In this document: positions 44,462 to 53,315 of the stretch, piece by piece
Layout: the number at the start of each line of letters is the position of its first letter
Numbering within the stretch: position 1 is the stretch's first letter
NCBI GenBank assembly: GCA_964641665.1
Contig: CAZXKO010000031.1
Coordinates: forward strand, 62,001-126,000
Direction: 5' to 3'
DNA: 64,000 bases
From: Gp1-AA133 sp964641665
GTDB lineage: Bacteria; Acidobacteriota; Terriglobia; Terriglobales; Acidobacteriaceae
Notes under the pieces: generated by a model
What the model was told of the DNA's origin: nothing
What the model saw: the letters and a program-made list of their open reading frames with translations, nothing else
Databases searched by the model: none
Program-made: the position numbers and the translations under genes

Positions 44462-45637
44462 ATGAGAATGTGTCGATGCGCGCTGCTGGTGGTTTTCTTG
44501 ACGACGCTGGTGTTACTAACATGGACCGGCGCCGAGGCACAAGCCTCGGGTCAGAACGAATCCTCTTCACAGTTGGCACAAACCCCACCGATGGGATGGA
44601 ACAGCTGGAACAAGTTCGCATGCAACGTGAGCGAGCAATTGATTCGTGAAACTGCAGATGCCATGGTGAGCACCGGCATGAAGGCCGCAGGCTATCAGTA
44701 CGTCAACATCGACGATTGCTGGCAGGTCAGCCGCGATGCTCAGGAAACGATTGTGGCGGACCCGAAACGGTTTCCCTCCGGGATCAAGGCACTGGCAGAC
44801 TATGTCCATAGCAAGGGACTGAAGCTAGGCGTTTACACTGACGCTGGCCGGCTCACCTGCCAGAAGCGACCCGGCAGCTACGAACACGAAGTGCAGGATG
44901 CGAAAACGTACGCCTCGTGGGGAGTCGATTACGTCAAGATCGACTGGTGTCATGCGGAAGGGCTGGATCCGGAAGTGCAGTACGCAAAATTTCGTGACGC
45001 GCTGGCACAGGCGGGCCGGCCCATCGTATTCAGCATTTGCAACTGGGGAGTGAAAGCACCCTGGACGTGGGGACCGGCCACCGGCAATCTCTGGCGCACC
45101 ACGGGCGACATTAATGACACCTACGACCGCATGTCGGTTATTGGGTTCTCACAGAATGGTCTCGAGAAATTTGCCGGCCCCGGCCACTGGAACGACCCAG
45201 ACATGCTCGAGGTGGGAAACGGGGGAATGAAGCGCGATGAGTATCGCACCCACATGGCGCTCTGGGCCTTGCTGGCAGCGCCTTTGTTGGCGGGCAACGA
45301 TCTACGGAGCATGACGCCCGAGACGAAGGAAATGCTCACAAATCCGGAAGTGCTGGCAGTCGATCAGGATGCGAAAGGCGTCCAAGGGCACCGCGTGTGG
45401 GATGAGGGGCCACTCGAGATTTGGATCAAGCCTCTCGCGAACGGGAACCATGCCGTGGGGCTTTTCAACCGCGGCGAATCCAGCCTCAAAATCGCTCTCG
45501 ACTTCAAAATGCTGGGCGGCGCCTCGTCGCTCAAACTGCGTGATCTTTGGGAGCACAAGGATCTTGGCGAAGTGCAGGGTTCCTACACCGCGGAGGTCCC
45601 CAGACATGGAGTGGTCTTGTTGATGGCCTCGAAATGA
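44462..45637 (+). CDS. Alpha-galactosidase, GH27
   Basis: Secreted enzyme of 391 residues. The signal peptide ends near residue 26 (GAEAQA), followed directly by the GH27 barrel start TPPMGWNSWNKFACN and VNIDDCWQ. The nucleophile is Asp161 in YVKIDWC and the acid/base Asp216 in RTTGD; GHWNDPDMLEVG is also diagnostic. A C-terminal beta-sandwich completes the protein. It should release terminal alpha-galactose from plant polymers or oligosaccharides. It lies 79 nt behind altronate dehydratase and 24 nt before GH28, so it is part of the pectin-use group. GAGGG is placed just upstream of the ATG. Confidence 0.94.
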   Translation: MRMCRCALLVVFLTTLVLLTWTGAEAQASGQNESSSQLAQTPPMGWNSWNKFACNVSEQLIRETADAMVSTGMKAAGYQYVNIDDCWQVSRDAQETIVADPKRFPSGIKALADYVHSKGLKLGVYTDAGRLTCQKRPGSYEHEVQDAKTYASWGVDYVKIDWCHAEGLDPEVQYAKFRDALAQAGRPIVFSICNWGVKAPWTWGPATGNLWRTTGDINDTYDRMSVIGFSQNGLEKFAGPGHWNDPDMLEVGNGGMKRDEYRTHMALWALLAAPLLAGNDLRSMTPETKEMLTNPEVLAVDQDAKGVQGHRVWDEGPLEIWIKPLANGNHAVGLFNRGESSLKIALDFKMLGGASSLKLRDLWEHKDLGEVQGSYTAEVPRHGVVLLMASK

Positions 45638-45661
45638 TTCCTAGTACGGAGAAAGCAAATC

Positions 45662-47257
45662 ATGTCAGAAGAAAATACGGCGCGGCGCAACTTCCTGAAG
45701 AAGACTAGTGCAGGGATTGCGGGTGCCGCGATCGGCGCCGCAGTGGCTGTGCCTGCCGCAGCAGAGGCTCCGACTCAAGTTACAAGTGTCGACGACGTGA
45801 GATCGTTCGGAGCCATAGGCGACGGCAAGACGCTAGATACGCCTGCCATTAACAAGGCGATTGAAGCGGCCGCCGCTGCTGGTGGCGGAACGGTACGCTT
45901 CCCCGCGGGAACCTATCTCTGCTACTCGATCCATCTGATGAGCAACGTTGAACTCTATCTGGGTCCGGGCTCGGCGATCATGGCCGCTGAGTCGCCGGCG
46001 GAAGGCACCGAAGGCGGCTACGATCCGCCGGAACCGAACACTTGGGATAAGTATCAGGACTTCGGCCACAGTCACTGGCACAACAGCCTCATCTGGGGTG
46101 AGGGCATCGAGAATGTCGGCATCGTCGGGCCGGGGCGCATTTGGGGAAAAGGCCTGAGCCGCGGCGGAGGCGATAAGGCTCTTCCGGCCGGAGTTGGAAA
46201 CAAGTCGATCAGCCTGAAAAATTGCCGAAATGTAATCCTTCGCGACGTGTCCATCCTGCATGGTGGTCACTTTGCGATTCTGGCAACCGGCGTTGACAAT
46301 CTCACGATCGACAATCTCAAGATCGACACCAACCGTGACGGCATCGACATCGATTGTTGCCGTAACGTACGCGTCTCCAATTGCAGCGTAAATTCGCCGT
46401 GGGACGACGGCATCTGCCTGAAGAGTTGTTACGGGCTGGGCTTCGCGCGATCCACCGACCACGTGACAATCACGAACTGTTACGTGACTGGCGGCTACGA
46501 GGAAGGCACGCTGCTTGACGCGACGTTCAAGCGCATTGGGCCTGACTACAAAGCATCCCGCAACGGGAGAATCAAGCTGGGGACGGAGTCCAACGGAGGA
46601 TTCCGAAATATCACGATATCGAATTGTGTCATTGACGATTGCCGCGGAATCGCGTTGGAGACGGTCGACGGCGCGCTGCTGGAAGACATTTCCATCAGCA
46701 ATATCACAATGCGCGATATCACCGATGTCCCCCTGTTTCTCCGCCTGGGCAGCCGCATGCGGGGCCCGGAAGGAATCCCGATTGGCGAATTGCGACGCGT
46801 GAACATCAGCGACATCGTCGTCTCGCATTGCGCTTCGCACCAGGCTTGCATCATCACCGGTATCCCCGGGCATTCCATCGAGGACGTGAAGCTCAGCAAT
46901 ATTTTCATTCTCCACGAGGGCGGCGGTACCCGGGAAGACGCAGCGGTTCAACCGCCTGAAATTGAGAACGCCTACCCGGAGCCCAACCGGTTCGGCGCGA
47001 TGCCGGCCCACGGCTTCTTCATCCGTCACGTAAGAGGGATTGACGTCCGCGACGTGGAGATTCGGTACGTGAAGGAGGATCTGCGTCCAGGCTTCGTCCT
47101 TGACGACGTAGCAGGTGCGGACTTCATTCACGTGCAGACCCAACGTTCTGGGGATGCGCCGGGCTTTGTCCTGAGGAATGTGGAGGACATCAACTTTTAC
47201 CTGAGCCGCCCGGTGCCGGACACACACCTCGACAAAGTGGATCACAAAACTCTGTGA
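45662..47257 (+). CDS. Tat-exported GH28 (polygalacturonase-like) with altered motifs
   Basis: Right-handed beta-helix protein of 531 residues with a Tat signal (RRNFLKKTSAGIAGAA, twin Arg near residue 10). The pectate-lyase-3 start SFGAIGDGKTLDTPAINKAIEAAA and helix coils follow. Of the four GH28 signature motifs, the Asp pairs survive as NRDGID and SPWDDG and RIK is intact (GRIKLGTESNGGF), but the usual Gly-His-Gly is missing; the corresponding stretch is VTGGYEEGT. The fold and family are clear. Loss of that motif suggests an exo-acting or rhamnogalacturonan-related variant rather than a standard endopolygalacturonase. Folding before export by Tat may imply a bound cofactor or metal. Confidence 0.87.
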   Translation: MSEENTARRNFLKKTSAGIAGAAIGAAVAVPAAAEAPTQVTSVDDVRSFGAIGDGKTLDTPAINKAIEAAAAAGGGTVRFPAGTYLCYSIHLMSNVELYLGPGSAIMAAESPAEGTEGGYDPPEPNTWDKYQDFGHSHWHNSLIWGEGIENVGIVGPGRIWGKGLSRGGGDKALPAGVGNKSISLKNCRNVILRDVSILHGGHFAILATGVDNLTIDNLKIDTNRDGIDIDCCRNVRVSNCSVNSPWDDGICLKSCYGLGFARSTDHVTITNCYVTGGYEEGTLLDATFKRIGPDYKASRNGRIKLGTESNGGFRNITISNCVIDDCRGIALETVDGALLEDISISNITMRDITDVPLFLRLGSRMRGPEGIPIGELRRVNISDIVVSHCASHQACIITGIPGHSIEDVKLSNIFILHEGGGTREDAAVQPPEIENAYPEPNRFGAMPAHGFFIRHVRGIDVRDVEIRYVKEDLRPGFVLDDVAGADFIHVQTQRSGDAPGFVLRNVEDINFYLSRPVPDTHLDKVDHKTL

Positions 47258-47275
47258 GGGTGTGAACGGGTCTCA

Positions 47276-47289
47276 CTTAAACGTTTTAA
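47276..47289 (+). promoter_or_regulatory. Candidate LacI-type palindromic operator
   Basis: CTTAAACGTTTTAA with a perfect AAACGTTT core, 73-86 nt before the NagB-like start and 18 nt after the GH28 stop. It shares TAArCGTTT with the palindrome upstream of the GH2 gene. A -10-like TATAAT follows at 47314-47319 but has no good -35 partner. Confidence 0.35.
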
Positions 47290-47361
47290 AAGCGGATGGG
47301 AGCGGCTTTTCTGTATAATTCACCCCTCGGTCGAACCCCTGCACCCGCGCGGGAGCAGTCC

Positions 47362-48147
47362 ATGCTTCTGAAGGTCTTCTCTGACAAGCCGTCTCTCGCT
47401 AAGGCGGCCGCAGGCCAAGCGGCACGCGCAATCCGAAACGCGATCACGGCCAACGGTGAGGCCCGCATCATCGCAGCTACGGCAGCGTCGCAGTTGGAGT
47501 TTCTGGGCGCACTCACCCAGGAACGCGGTATCGACTGGCAGAAGGTGGAAGCCTTCCATCTGGATGAATACATCGGCTTGGCAGTCACCCATCCGGGTAG
47601 TTTTCGCAAGATGCTGCTTGAGCAATTGATTGGGAGAACTGGAATCACTCGCTACCACTTGCTTGAGGGTGATGCCAGCGATCCCGTCGAGGTCACTCGG
47701 AGGGTGGGTAAGGAGTTGGCATCGCGTCCGGTCGACATCGCGTTCCTCGGAATCGGCGAGAACGGCCATATTGCCTTCAACGATCCACCGGCGGACTTTC
47801 TGACAGAAGAGCCTTATATTGTTGTGGAACTTGACGAAGCGTGCCGCCGGCAACAGGTGGGCGAGGCGTGGTTCGCGGACATTTCGCAAGTGCCGCGGCA
47901 AGCAATTTCGATGTCGGCCCGCCAGATTCTCAAAACAAAGGAGATTCTCGCGGTCGTACCCGATCGGCGCAAGGCCCCGGCGATCAAGGCCTGCTTCGAA
48001 GGTCCAGTCAGCTCCATGGCGCCGGCTTCCATCTTGCGCACTCACCCCAACGTAACCATCTATCTCGACGAAGACTCTGCCTCTCTGCTAGGTCCTACTT
48101 TACGGAATCAATTTCTCCGCGAGTCACAAGCCACGGTAAGCGCGTGA
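47362..48147 (+). CDS. Glucosamine-6-phosphate deaminase-like (NagB family)
   Basis: Cytoplasmic 261-residue protein of the NagB/6-phosphogluconolactonase fold. The NagB signatures are EAFHLDEYIGLAVTHPGSF, VDIAFLGIGENGHIAFNDP and AISMSARQILKTKEILAVVP, which favour sugar-phosphate isomerase/deaminase activity over lactonase activity. ATG 47362 is chosen because similarity starts at MLLKVFSD; the 22 codons upstream in frame contain the promoter-like sequence. Its setting between GH28 and a hexuronate-type transporter is unusual for amino-sugar metabolism, so another sugar phosphate may be the substrate (inference). Confidence 0.85.
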   Translation: MLLKVFSDKPSLAKAAAGQAARAIRNAITANGEARIIAATAASQLEFLGALTQERGIDWQKVEAFHLDEYIGLAVTHPGSFRKMLLEQLIGRTGITRYHLLEGDASDPVEVTRRVGKELASRPVDIAFLGIGENGHIAFNDPPADFLTEEPYIVVELDEACRRQQVGEAWFADISQVPRQAISMSARQILKTKEILAVVPDRRKAPAIKACFEGPVSSMAPASILRTHPNVTIYLDEDSASLLGPTLRNQFLRESQATVSA

Positions 48148-48165
48148 AGCCGAGTTCTCCGCCCT

Positions 48166-49491
48166 ATGCTCACGGCTGAGGAACCCGTTTCCCGCGCCAC
48201 GCGGCCGATTCCATCGTTGCGTTGGTGGATCGGCGCAGTTCTTTTTGTTTCAACCGCCATCAACTATATCGACCGCCAGACATTGTCACTGCTCGCTCCT
48301 TACTTAAAGGTGGAGTACCACTTTTCCAACAGCGACTATGCCAACATCGGGATTGCGTTCAGGGTTGCTTACTTGATCGGCCAGACCATTTTTGGGCGCA
48401 TGATGGATCGAATCGGCACCCGGCGCGGGCTCAGTCTCACCGTGGCTTGGTATTCGACCGTCTCGATGCTCACGTCGCTAGCCAACGGGCTGCTCGGGTT
48501 CACCGGATTTCGCTTTTTGCTGGGCGCCGGAGAATCCGCGAACTGGCCTGGTGCCACGAAGGCGGTGTCGGAATGGTTTCCGAAGCAGGAGCGCGGCCTC
48601 GCCACCGCTCTATTTGACAGCGGCTCCTCGATTGGCGGGGCAGTCGCGCCTTTCGTGGTCCTGCCCATCTTCTTCCGCTGGGGATGGCGGCCGGCCTTCA
48701 TGATTCCCGGCGTGCTCGGATTCTTCTGGTTAATCGCCTGGCGCTGGATCTACTATCCGCCTGCGCAACATCCTCGCATCTCTCCAGCAGAGCTGCACCT
48801 GATCACCACGGACAAAGGCGAAGCTGATCCGCAGGGCAACCACAAGTCCGCGAGATGGCTCGATTTGTTGCGTTTTCCGCAGACCTGGGGAACGATCATC
48901 GCCAAGAGTTTCACCGACCCGGTTTGGTTTTTTATCACCGACTGGTTTCCCATCTACCTGGTTGGCAAGGGAATCGAACTCCGGAGTGGATTGGTGGCTG
49001 TGTGGATTCCGTTTATCGCAGCCGATGTCGGAAATTTTTTTGGCGGGGCTGCATCCGACTATCTCATCAAGCGCGACTGGTCCGTGGGCGCCGCGCGGAA
49101 GGCGCTCGTCGTGTTTGGCGGGATCGGAGTGACTTTTCTGATCCCTACCATATTCACTACCAACCTGTTCGCGATCACAACCCTGTTTGCCCTTGCCACC
49201 TTCTCTTATGCATCGTTCACAACGATCGCGAACGTCTTGCCGTCCGACCTATACCACAGCAATTCGGTGGCGACCGTGAGCGGACTCAGCGGAACGGGTG
49301 CGGGAATCGGGACGATCGTTGCCTTCAAGCTGGTTGGATATTTCTCCGACGCGCGCCAGGCAACCGCCACTCACGCCTTTGATCCGATTATCGTGATCGC
49401 CGGACTGGTCCCGCTCGCAGGGATGATCCTGGTATTGCTGCTCGTTCGCAATAACCGGGCAACCGAAGAAGGACAGGTGCGGCGCATTTGA
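48166..49491 (+). CDS. MFS transporter, anion:cation symporter family (hexuronate ExuT-like)
   Basis: Inner-membrane carrier of 441 residues with about twelve hydrophobic helices. ACS-family markers are INYIDRQTLSLLAPYLKVE, the helix 2-3 loop GRMMDRIGTRRGL, FRFLLGAGESANWPGATKAVSEWFP (quoted in part: GAGESANWPGATKAV) and the cytoplasmic loop before helix 7. This family transports galacturonate, glucuronate, galactarate and related acids by proton symport. It lies 18 nt behind the NagB-like gene, in the same group as altronate dehydratase and GH28, which supports galacturonate as the substrate. Confidence 0.88.
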   Translation: MLTAEEPVSRATRPIPSLRWWIGAVLFVSTAINYIDRQTLSLLAPYLKVEYHFSNSDYANIGIAFRVAYLIGQTIFGRMMDRIGTRRGLSLTVAWYSTVSMLTSLANGLLGFTGFRFLLGAGESANWPGATKAVSEWFPKQERGLATALFDSGSSIGGAVAPFVVLPIFFRWGWRPAFMIPGVLGFFWLIAWRWIYYPPAQHPRISPAELHLITTDKGEADPQGNHKSARWLDLLRFPQTWGTIIAKSFTDPVWFFITDWFPIYLVGKGIELRSGLVAVWIPFIAADVGNFFGGAASDYLIKRDWSVGAARKALVVFGGIGVTFLIPTIFTTNLFAITTLFALATFSYASFTTIANVLPSDLYHSNSVATVSGLSGTGAGIGTIVAFKLVGYFSDARQATATHAFDPIIVIAGLVPLAGMILVLLLVRNNRATEEGQVRRI

Positions 49492-49515
49492 GGGAACACC
49501 GGACTCACAGTGTGG

Positions 49516-51147
49516 CTATGGAAGCGCGAAACTGAAAATGTCGCCGCCGGCCGCGATAGCGACGTACTGTTTTCCGGAGACTGCGTAGCTGATGGGAGAA
49601 GCGCTTATAGCCTGGCCAGTATTAAAGTGCCAGAGGGGCTTGCCGTTCCTAGCATCGACCGCCTCGAAGGAATTCGCCTCGTCTCCGAAAAATACAAGGC
49701 TGCCGGCAGTCGTCATGGTGCCGCCGGAGGAGTGTCCGCTCCCGACCTGCAGATATTTCCACGCAAGCTTGCCAGAATCCAGACTGTAGGCCAGAAGAAG
49801 CTTTCGCGAATCTTCGCCCGGAATGCGCTTGACCCCGGTCGAATTGTAAGTCTCTCCTTCTTTGAAGCGCTGGGGCTCCGTTTTGGAGAAGAACGTTTCG
49901 CATTCTTCTAATGCCATGAAGTACACCAAGCGCGTTGCTTCGTTGTACGAAGGTGCGAACCAGTTGGTCGCGCCTGCCCATCCGGGACAAATGCGGGTTC
50001 CCTTCGTTGTAGGCTGAACGTCGGTGCGAATCGGCCTTCCCTCTGCATCGATCCCTTTGGCCCAATTCAGCTTTTCGACGAACGGCACCGCGGAGAGAAA
50101 TTTACCGTCGGTCCGGTCAAGCACGTACAGATACCCGTTGCGGTTGGCTTGCACGATCAACCGGCGGGGCGCGCCTTGGTAATCCGCGTCCACCAGGATG
50201 GATGTTTCCACGCCGTCATAGTCGAACAAATCATGGGGAGTGAACTGGAAATACCACTTGAGTTTGCCCGTATCCGGATCGAGCGCGAGCACGCAGTCCG
50301 TATACAAGTCATCCCCCGGGCGGACTCTGCCGTCAAAATCAGGCGCAGGATTGCTGGTGCCCCAGAAGACGGTGTTGGTTCCAGGGTCATAGGTACCAGG
50401 CATCCAAGTAGTCCCGCCGCCGTGCAGATACGCGCTCCCGGGCCAACTCTCAGAGCCGAACTCACCGGGCGCGGGAATTGTCCAGAAACGCCAGTCCAGC
50501 TTTCCCGTCTGCGCATCGTAGGCTGCGACGAAGCCGCGGACTCCATCGTCGCCTCCTGACGTTCCGACCAGTACCTTGTCGTTCACGACCAAGGGGGCGC
50601 TGGTCGCTCCATAGTTCTTGTTCCACGTAGCGTACGCAACGTCCCAGAGCAGGTTCCCCGAGCGCGCATCGAGGCACAGGAGATGCGCGTTATCGGTCTC
50701 CATATAAACTCGGTCATGCCAGACTCCAACACCTCGGTTGATGTGTCTGGCAGCATCGTCCACCAGTCCATTGGAGATCGTTCGCGCGTGCTGCCACACG
50801 ACCCGCCCAGTGCGGGCGTCGAGGGCAAAGGCGTCGTTCGCAGCCGTGACGAACATCATCCCATTCACCACCACTGGACTGACTTCTAGCCGGCTGGAAT
50901 TGTGTGCGTGGAATACCCACTGTGCCCGCAGTTGAGCCACGTTGCTGGTGTTGATCTCCGTCAGACTGCTGAACCGGCGTCCGGAATAGTCACCGTTGTA
51001 GGAAATCCAATTGGCGGCCGGAGGTTGCGCCAGCAGATCTTCGGAGCGAACGTTGATGTCGGTAGAAGTCGGCGGAACCGGTGGATCGTCTATCCCGCCA
51101 GCGACCAAACTGGTGCCAACCAAGAGCAGGCAGAGCCCAAAACGCAT
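49516..51147 (-). CDS. PQQ-dependent dehydrogenase with lanthanide-type DYD motif, no vicinal cysteines
   Basis: Secreted eight-bladed quinoprotein of 543 residues without a fused cytochrome domain; the signal peptide spans about residues 1-18. Metal and catalytic sites align as Asp200 in TSGGDDGVRG (usually Glu), Asn266 in WGTSNPAP and Asp309 in HDLFDYDGVE. Asp311, two residues after the catalytic Asp, is the feature that marks lanthanide-dependent enzymes such as XoxF and PedH; calcium enzymes have Ala or Ser there. The vicinal Cys-Cys pair that normally stacks on PQQ is Ala132-Ala133 (DAARHINRG). ATG 51147 starts the signal peptide; the frame is open to 51369. The cofactor is made by the pqq operon in this window, and a divergent cytochrome c is the likely electron acceptor. 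Substrate unknown: alcohol, polyol or sugar. Confidence 0.9.
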   Translation of the reverse strand: MRFGLCLLLVGTSLVAGGIDDPPVPPTSTDINVRSEDLLAQPPAANWISYNGDYSGRRFSSLTEINTSNVAQLRAQWVFHAHNSSRLEVSPVVVNGMMFVTAANDAFALDARTGRVVWQHARTISNGLVDDAARHINRGVGVWHDRVYMETDNAHLLCLDARSGNLLWDVAYATWNKNYGATSAPLVVNDKVLVGTSGGDDGVRGFVAAYDAQTGKLDWRFWTIPAPGEFGSESWPGSAYLHGGGTTWMPGTYDPGTNTVFWGTSNPAPDFDGRVRPGDDLYTDCVLALDPDTGKLKWYFQFTPHDLFDYDGVETSILVDADYQGAPRRLIVQANRNGYLYVLDRTDGKFLSAVPFVEKLNWAKGIDAEGRPIRTDVQPTTKGTRICPGWAGATNWFAPSYNEATRLVYFMALEECETFFSKTEPQRFKEGETYNSTGVKRIPGEDSRKLLLAYSLDSGKLAWKYLQVGSGHSSGGTMTTAGSLVFFGDEANSFEAVDARNGKPLWHFNTGQAISASPISYAVSGKQYVAIAAGGDIFSFALP

Positions 51148-51456
51148 TCCTGGAATCTTTCTCAAACGGGTGCACCGTAAGAACTCGGTTCGACCATCTT
51201 GGCGGGCTGCCCGAGCAGCGAACGCATTATCGAATGAAATTCGCATTTCCGCAATCGCGTTTCCCTTTCTGCCTTGTGCGCTGCCGCTGGACTTGCGCAA
51301 TTTTGCTAGAATCCGGCCCTCCAAACAAAATCTGTTGACACATTGCACGAGCCTGGGATAAACCGTCATTCAATCGTTTTAACTCGGCGAAAGTGCTTCC
51401 CCCGGCAAGGCTCTGACTCGAATTTCGACTTAGGGTGCTGATTTGATTGGAGCGTA
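51148..51456. promoter_or_regulatory. Divergent control region between the PQQ enzyme and cytochrome c
   Basis: About 310 bases. It holds the plus-strand promoter candidate listed separately and, at 51370-51382, TCAATCGTTTTAA, which resembles the LacI-type palindromes at 47276 and 54181 but is much less symmetric. No gene is seen. Confidence 0.4.
51335..51362 (+). promoter_or_regulatory. Candidate promoter of the cytochrome c/SMP-30 pair
   Basis: A consensus -35 TTGACA (51335-51340), 16-nt spacer and GATAAA (51357-51362), about 95 nt before the cytochrome start. Confidence 0.42.
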
Positions 51457-52287
51457 ATGCGGTCGTCCAAAACAAGAACTCGTTGCTGCGCTCTGTGGTT
51501 CGTCCTCGTGGCAACGAGCTTGCGCGCACAACAAACACAGGACAAGCAAACCGAGTACCAGAATTCACCTCGAACCCTAGCCGCCGGGCAGCGCACTTTT
51601 AGCTCCCGGTGCGCCGGCTGTCATGGCCTCGATGGCCGGGGCGGCGAACGTGCTCCCAACATTGTCTCGAATTCGCAAGTGCAACGATTATCTGATCTTC
51701 AACTCCAACGGATCGTCGCGAATGGCCGGCCCGATTTCGGCATGCCTGCGTTTCGTCTCATCGGGTCGTTGCAGGTTAGGCAGGTCGTCGAGTACCTACG
51801 TACGCTCCAAGGTGGAGGCGGAGCCGCGACAATCCCGGGGGACCCTAAGAAAGGCCGATTGCTTTTTATCGGGAAGGCCGCTTGCTCATCCTGTCACCGA
51901 GTTCGCGACGAAGGAGCATTCTTCGGCCCCGACCTCTCCAACTATGCAAACGGATTGCCAGCAACGGTAATTCGGCGGGCAATCACGAGTCCCGACCTTG
52001 GCCCCGCGAACGGCCAATTGGCGGTCGCGCGTATTCGGTCGGGGGAGGCGTTAACGGGAGTCATCCGAAACGAGGACAATTTCTCTCTGCAGATTCAGAC
52101 CACAGACGGAATGTTTCATTTTCTGATGAAAACGGACTTAGAAAGTTTGGAGTATCAACCCCAGGCGCCCATGCCTACGGACTACGGCGTGCGCCTCAGT
52201 TCGCAGGAATTGGATGACCTTGTTAGCTATCTGCACAATCTGAACAAAGTCGAGGATGTGCCTTCCGCCGGTGAGGATCAGCCGTGA
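51457..52287 (+). CDS. Secreted diheme cytochrome c
   Basis: Protein of 276 residues with a signal peptide (about residues 1-25, ending LRAQQ). The first heme site is CAGCH (Cys52, Cys55, His56) in a domain with GRPDFGMPAF providing the likely axial Met. The second is CSSCH (Cys143, Cys146, His147). The C-terminal part (TGVIRNEDNFSLQIQTTDG) resembles the post-heme segment seen in membrane-bound quinoprotein partners. It is divergent from the PQQ dehydrogenase with a shared control region, so it is the natural electron acceptor from PQQ (inference). It overlaps the SMP-30 gene by 4 nt. Confidence 0.9.
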   Translation: MRSSKTRTRCCALWFVLVATSLRAQQTQDKQTEYQNSPRTLAAGQRTFSSRCAGCHGLDGRGGERAPNIVSNSQVQRLSDLQLQRIVANGRPDFGMPAFRLIGSLQVRQVVEYLRTLQGGGGAATIPGDPKKGRLLFIGKAACSSCHRVRDEGAFFGPDLSNYANGLPATVIRRAITSPDLGPANGQLAVARIRSGEALTGVIRNEDNFSLQIQTTDGMFHFLMKTDLESLEYQPQAPMPTDYGVRLSSQELDDLVSYLHNLNKVEDVPSAGEDQP

Positions 52288-53309
52288 TTTTGCACCGGCG
52301 GCCGTCTTCGTTTTTCTGCGACCCGTTCCATGAGGGTCTACGCGTATTCAGGCGAACGATCGCTATCCTCGTCACTGGTGTCTTTGCCTTTCTTCCCATA
52401 TCGCTTAAAGCACAAGCGAATCTCCGTCCCTTCTCGATGCAACCGCTCTCCCCTGAGTTCTGGGCCATGTTCGATCGTGACGCCAAGCTGGAAACAGTAG
52501 CGCAAGGCTTTGGGTTCACCGAGGGCCCGATGTGGGATCCGGCCGGGTTCCTTTACGTCAGCGATGAAACCATCAACAAGATTTTTCGCGTGTTCCCGGA
52601 CGGAAGAAAAGAAGAAGTGATCGCTCTTGGAGATCCCGACGGCAACACCTTCGATCGGCAGCACCGACTGATCGACTGCGCCAGTGTGATGCGCGCAATT
52701 ATTGCGGTTACACCTGAAGGCAAGTACACGATCCTCGCAGATCATTTCGAAAGCAAGAAGTTCAACAGTCCTAATGACGTGATCGTCGGACCCGATGGCG
52801 CGCTCTATTTCACCGATCCGACTCTTGACCTGGTCGCGGGAGAAAAACAGGAGATCCCGTTTCAGGGAGTCTATCGCCTGGGTGATAAAAGCGATGTTCG
52901 ACTGCTCACCCGGGACCTGGCTCAGCCCAACGGTCTCGCCTTCTCTCCCGACGGGAAGCACTTCTATATCGACGACAGCGAGCAAAGGAATATTCGCGTG
53001 TACGACGTTCTTCCCGACGGGTCCCTCGCCAACGGCCGCATTTTTGGCCAAGAGCCTGGCGGAAAGGACGACGGTGTACCAGACGGAATCAAAGTGGACG
53101 AGAAAGGAAATCTATTCGTCACCGGGCCGAAGGGCATTTGGGTGTGGGACACAGAAGGCCACCACCTGGGAACGATTGCCATACCCGAGCAGCCCGCGAA
53201 TCTGGCTTGGGGAGATCGGGACTACCGCACCCTTTACATCACCGCCACCACCTCGGTTTACCGCCTGCGCACCAGAACGAAAGGTTACGTTCCATATCTG
53301 GAGCACTGA
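52284..53309 (+). CDS. Secreted SMP-30/gluconolactonase-type lactonase
   Basis: Six-bladed beta-propeller of 341 residues of the SMP-30/gluconolactonase family, expected to hydrolyse an aldonolactone. It has the typical QGFGFTEGPMWDPAGFLYVSD, FNSPNDVIVGPDGALYFTDP, QPNGLAFSPDGKHFYIDDS and GVPDGIKVDEKGNLFVTGP, which carry the metal-binding Glu, Asn and Asp residues. A hydrophobic export signal (IAILVTGVFAFLPISLKA) ends near residue 45. GTG 52284 overlaps the cytochrome stop as GTGA, so the two are translationally coupled. Together with the PQQ enzyme it suggests periplasmic sugar to lactone to acid oxidation. Confidence 0.88.
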   Translation: MILHRRPSSFFCDPFHEGLRVFRRTIAILVTGVFAFLPISLKAQANLRPFSMQPLSPEFWAMFDRDAKLETVAQGFGFTEGPMWDPAGFLYVSDETINKIFRVFPDGRKEEVIALGDPDGNTFDRQHRLIDCASVMRAIIAVTPEGKYTILADHFESKKFNSPNDVIVGPDGALYFTDPTLDLVAGEKQEIPFQGVYRLGDKSDVRLLTRDLAQPNGLAFSPDGKHFYIDDSEQRNIRVYDVLPDGSLANGRIFGQEPGGKDDGVPDGIKVDEKGNLFVTGPKGIWVWDTEGHHLGTIAIPEQPANLAWGDRDYRTLYITATTSVYRLRTRTKGYVPYLEH

Positions 53310-53315
53310 ACGGAA

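Noticed and set aside
45833..47245. A 470-codon minus-strand open frame
   Set aside because: Antisense to GH28; its repetitive Val/Asp pattern mirrors the beta-helix codons of the true gene.
47314..47319. A perfect TATAAT as promoter of the NagB-like gene
   Set aside because: No acceptable -35 hexamer lies 16-18 nt upstream, so a full promoter is not claimed.
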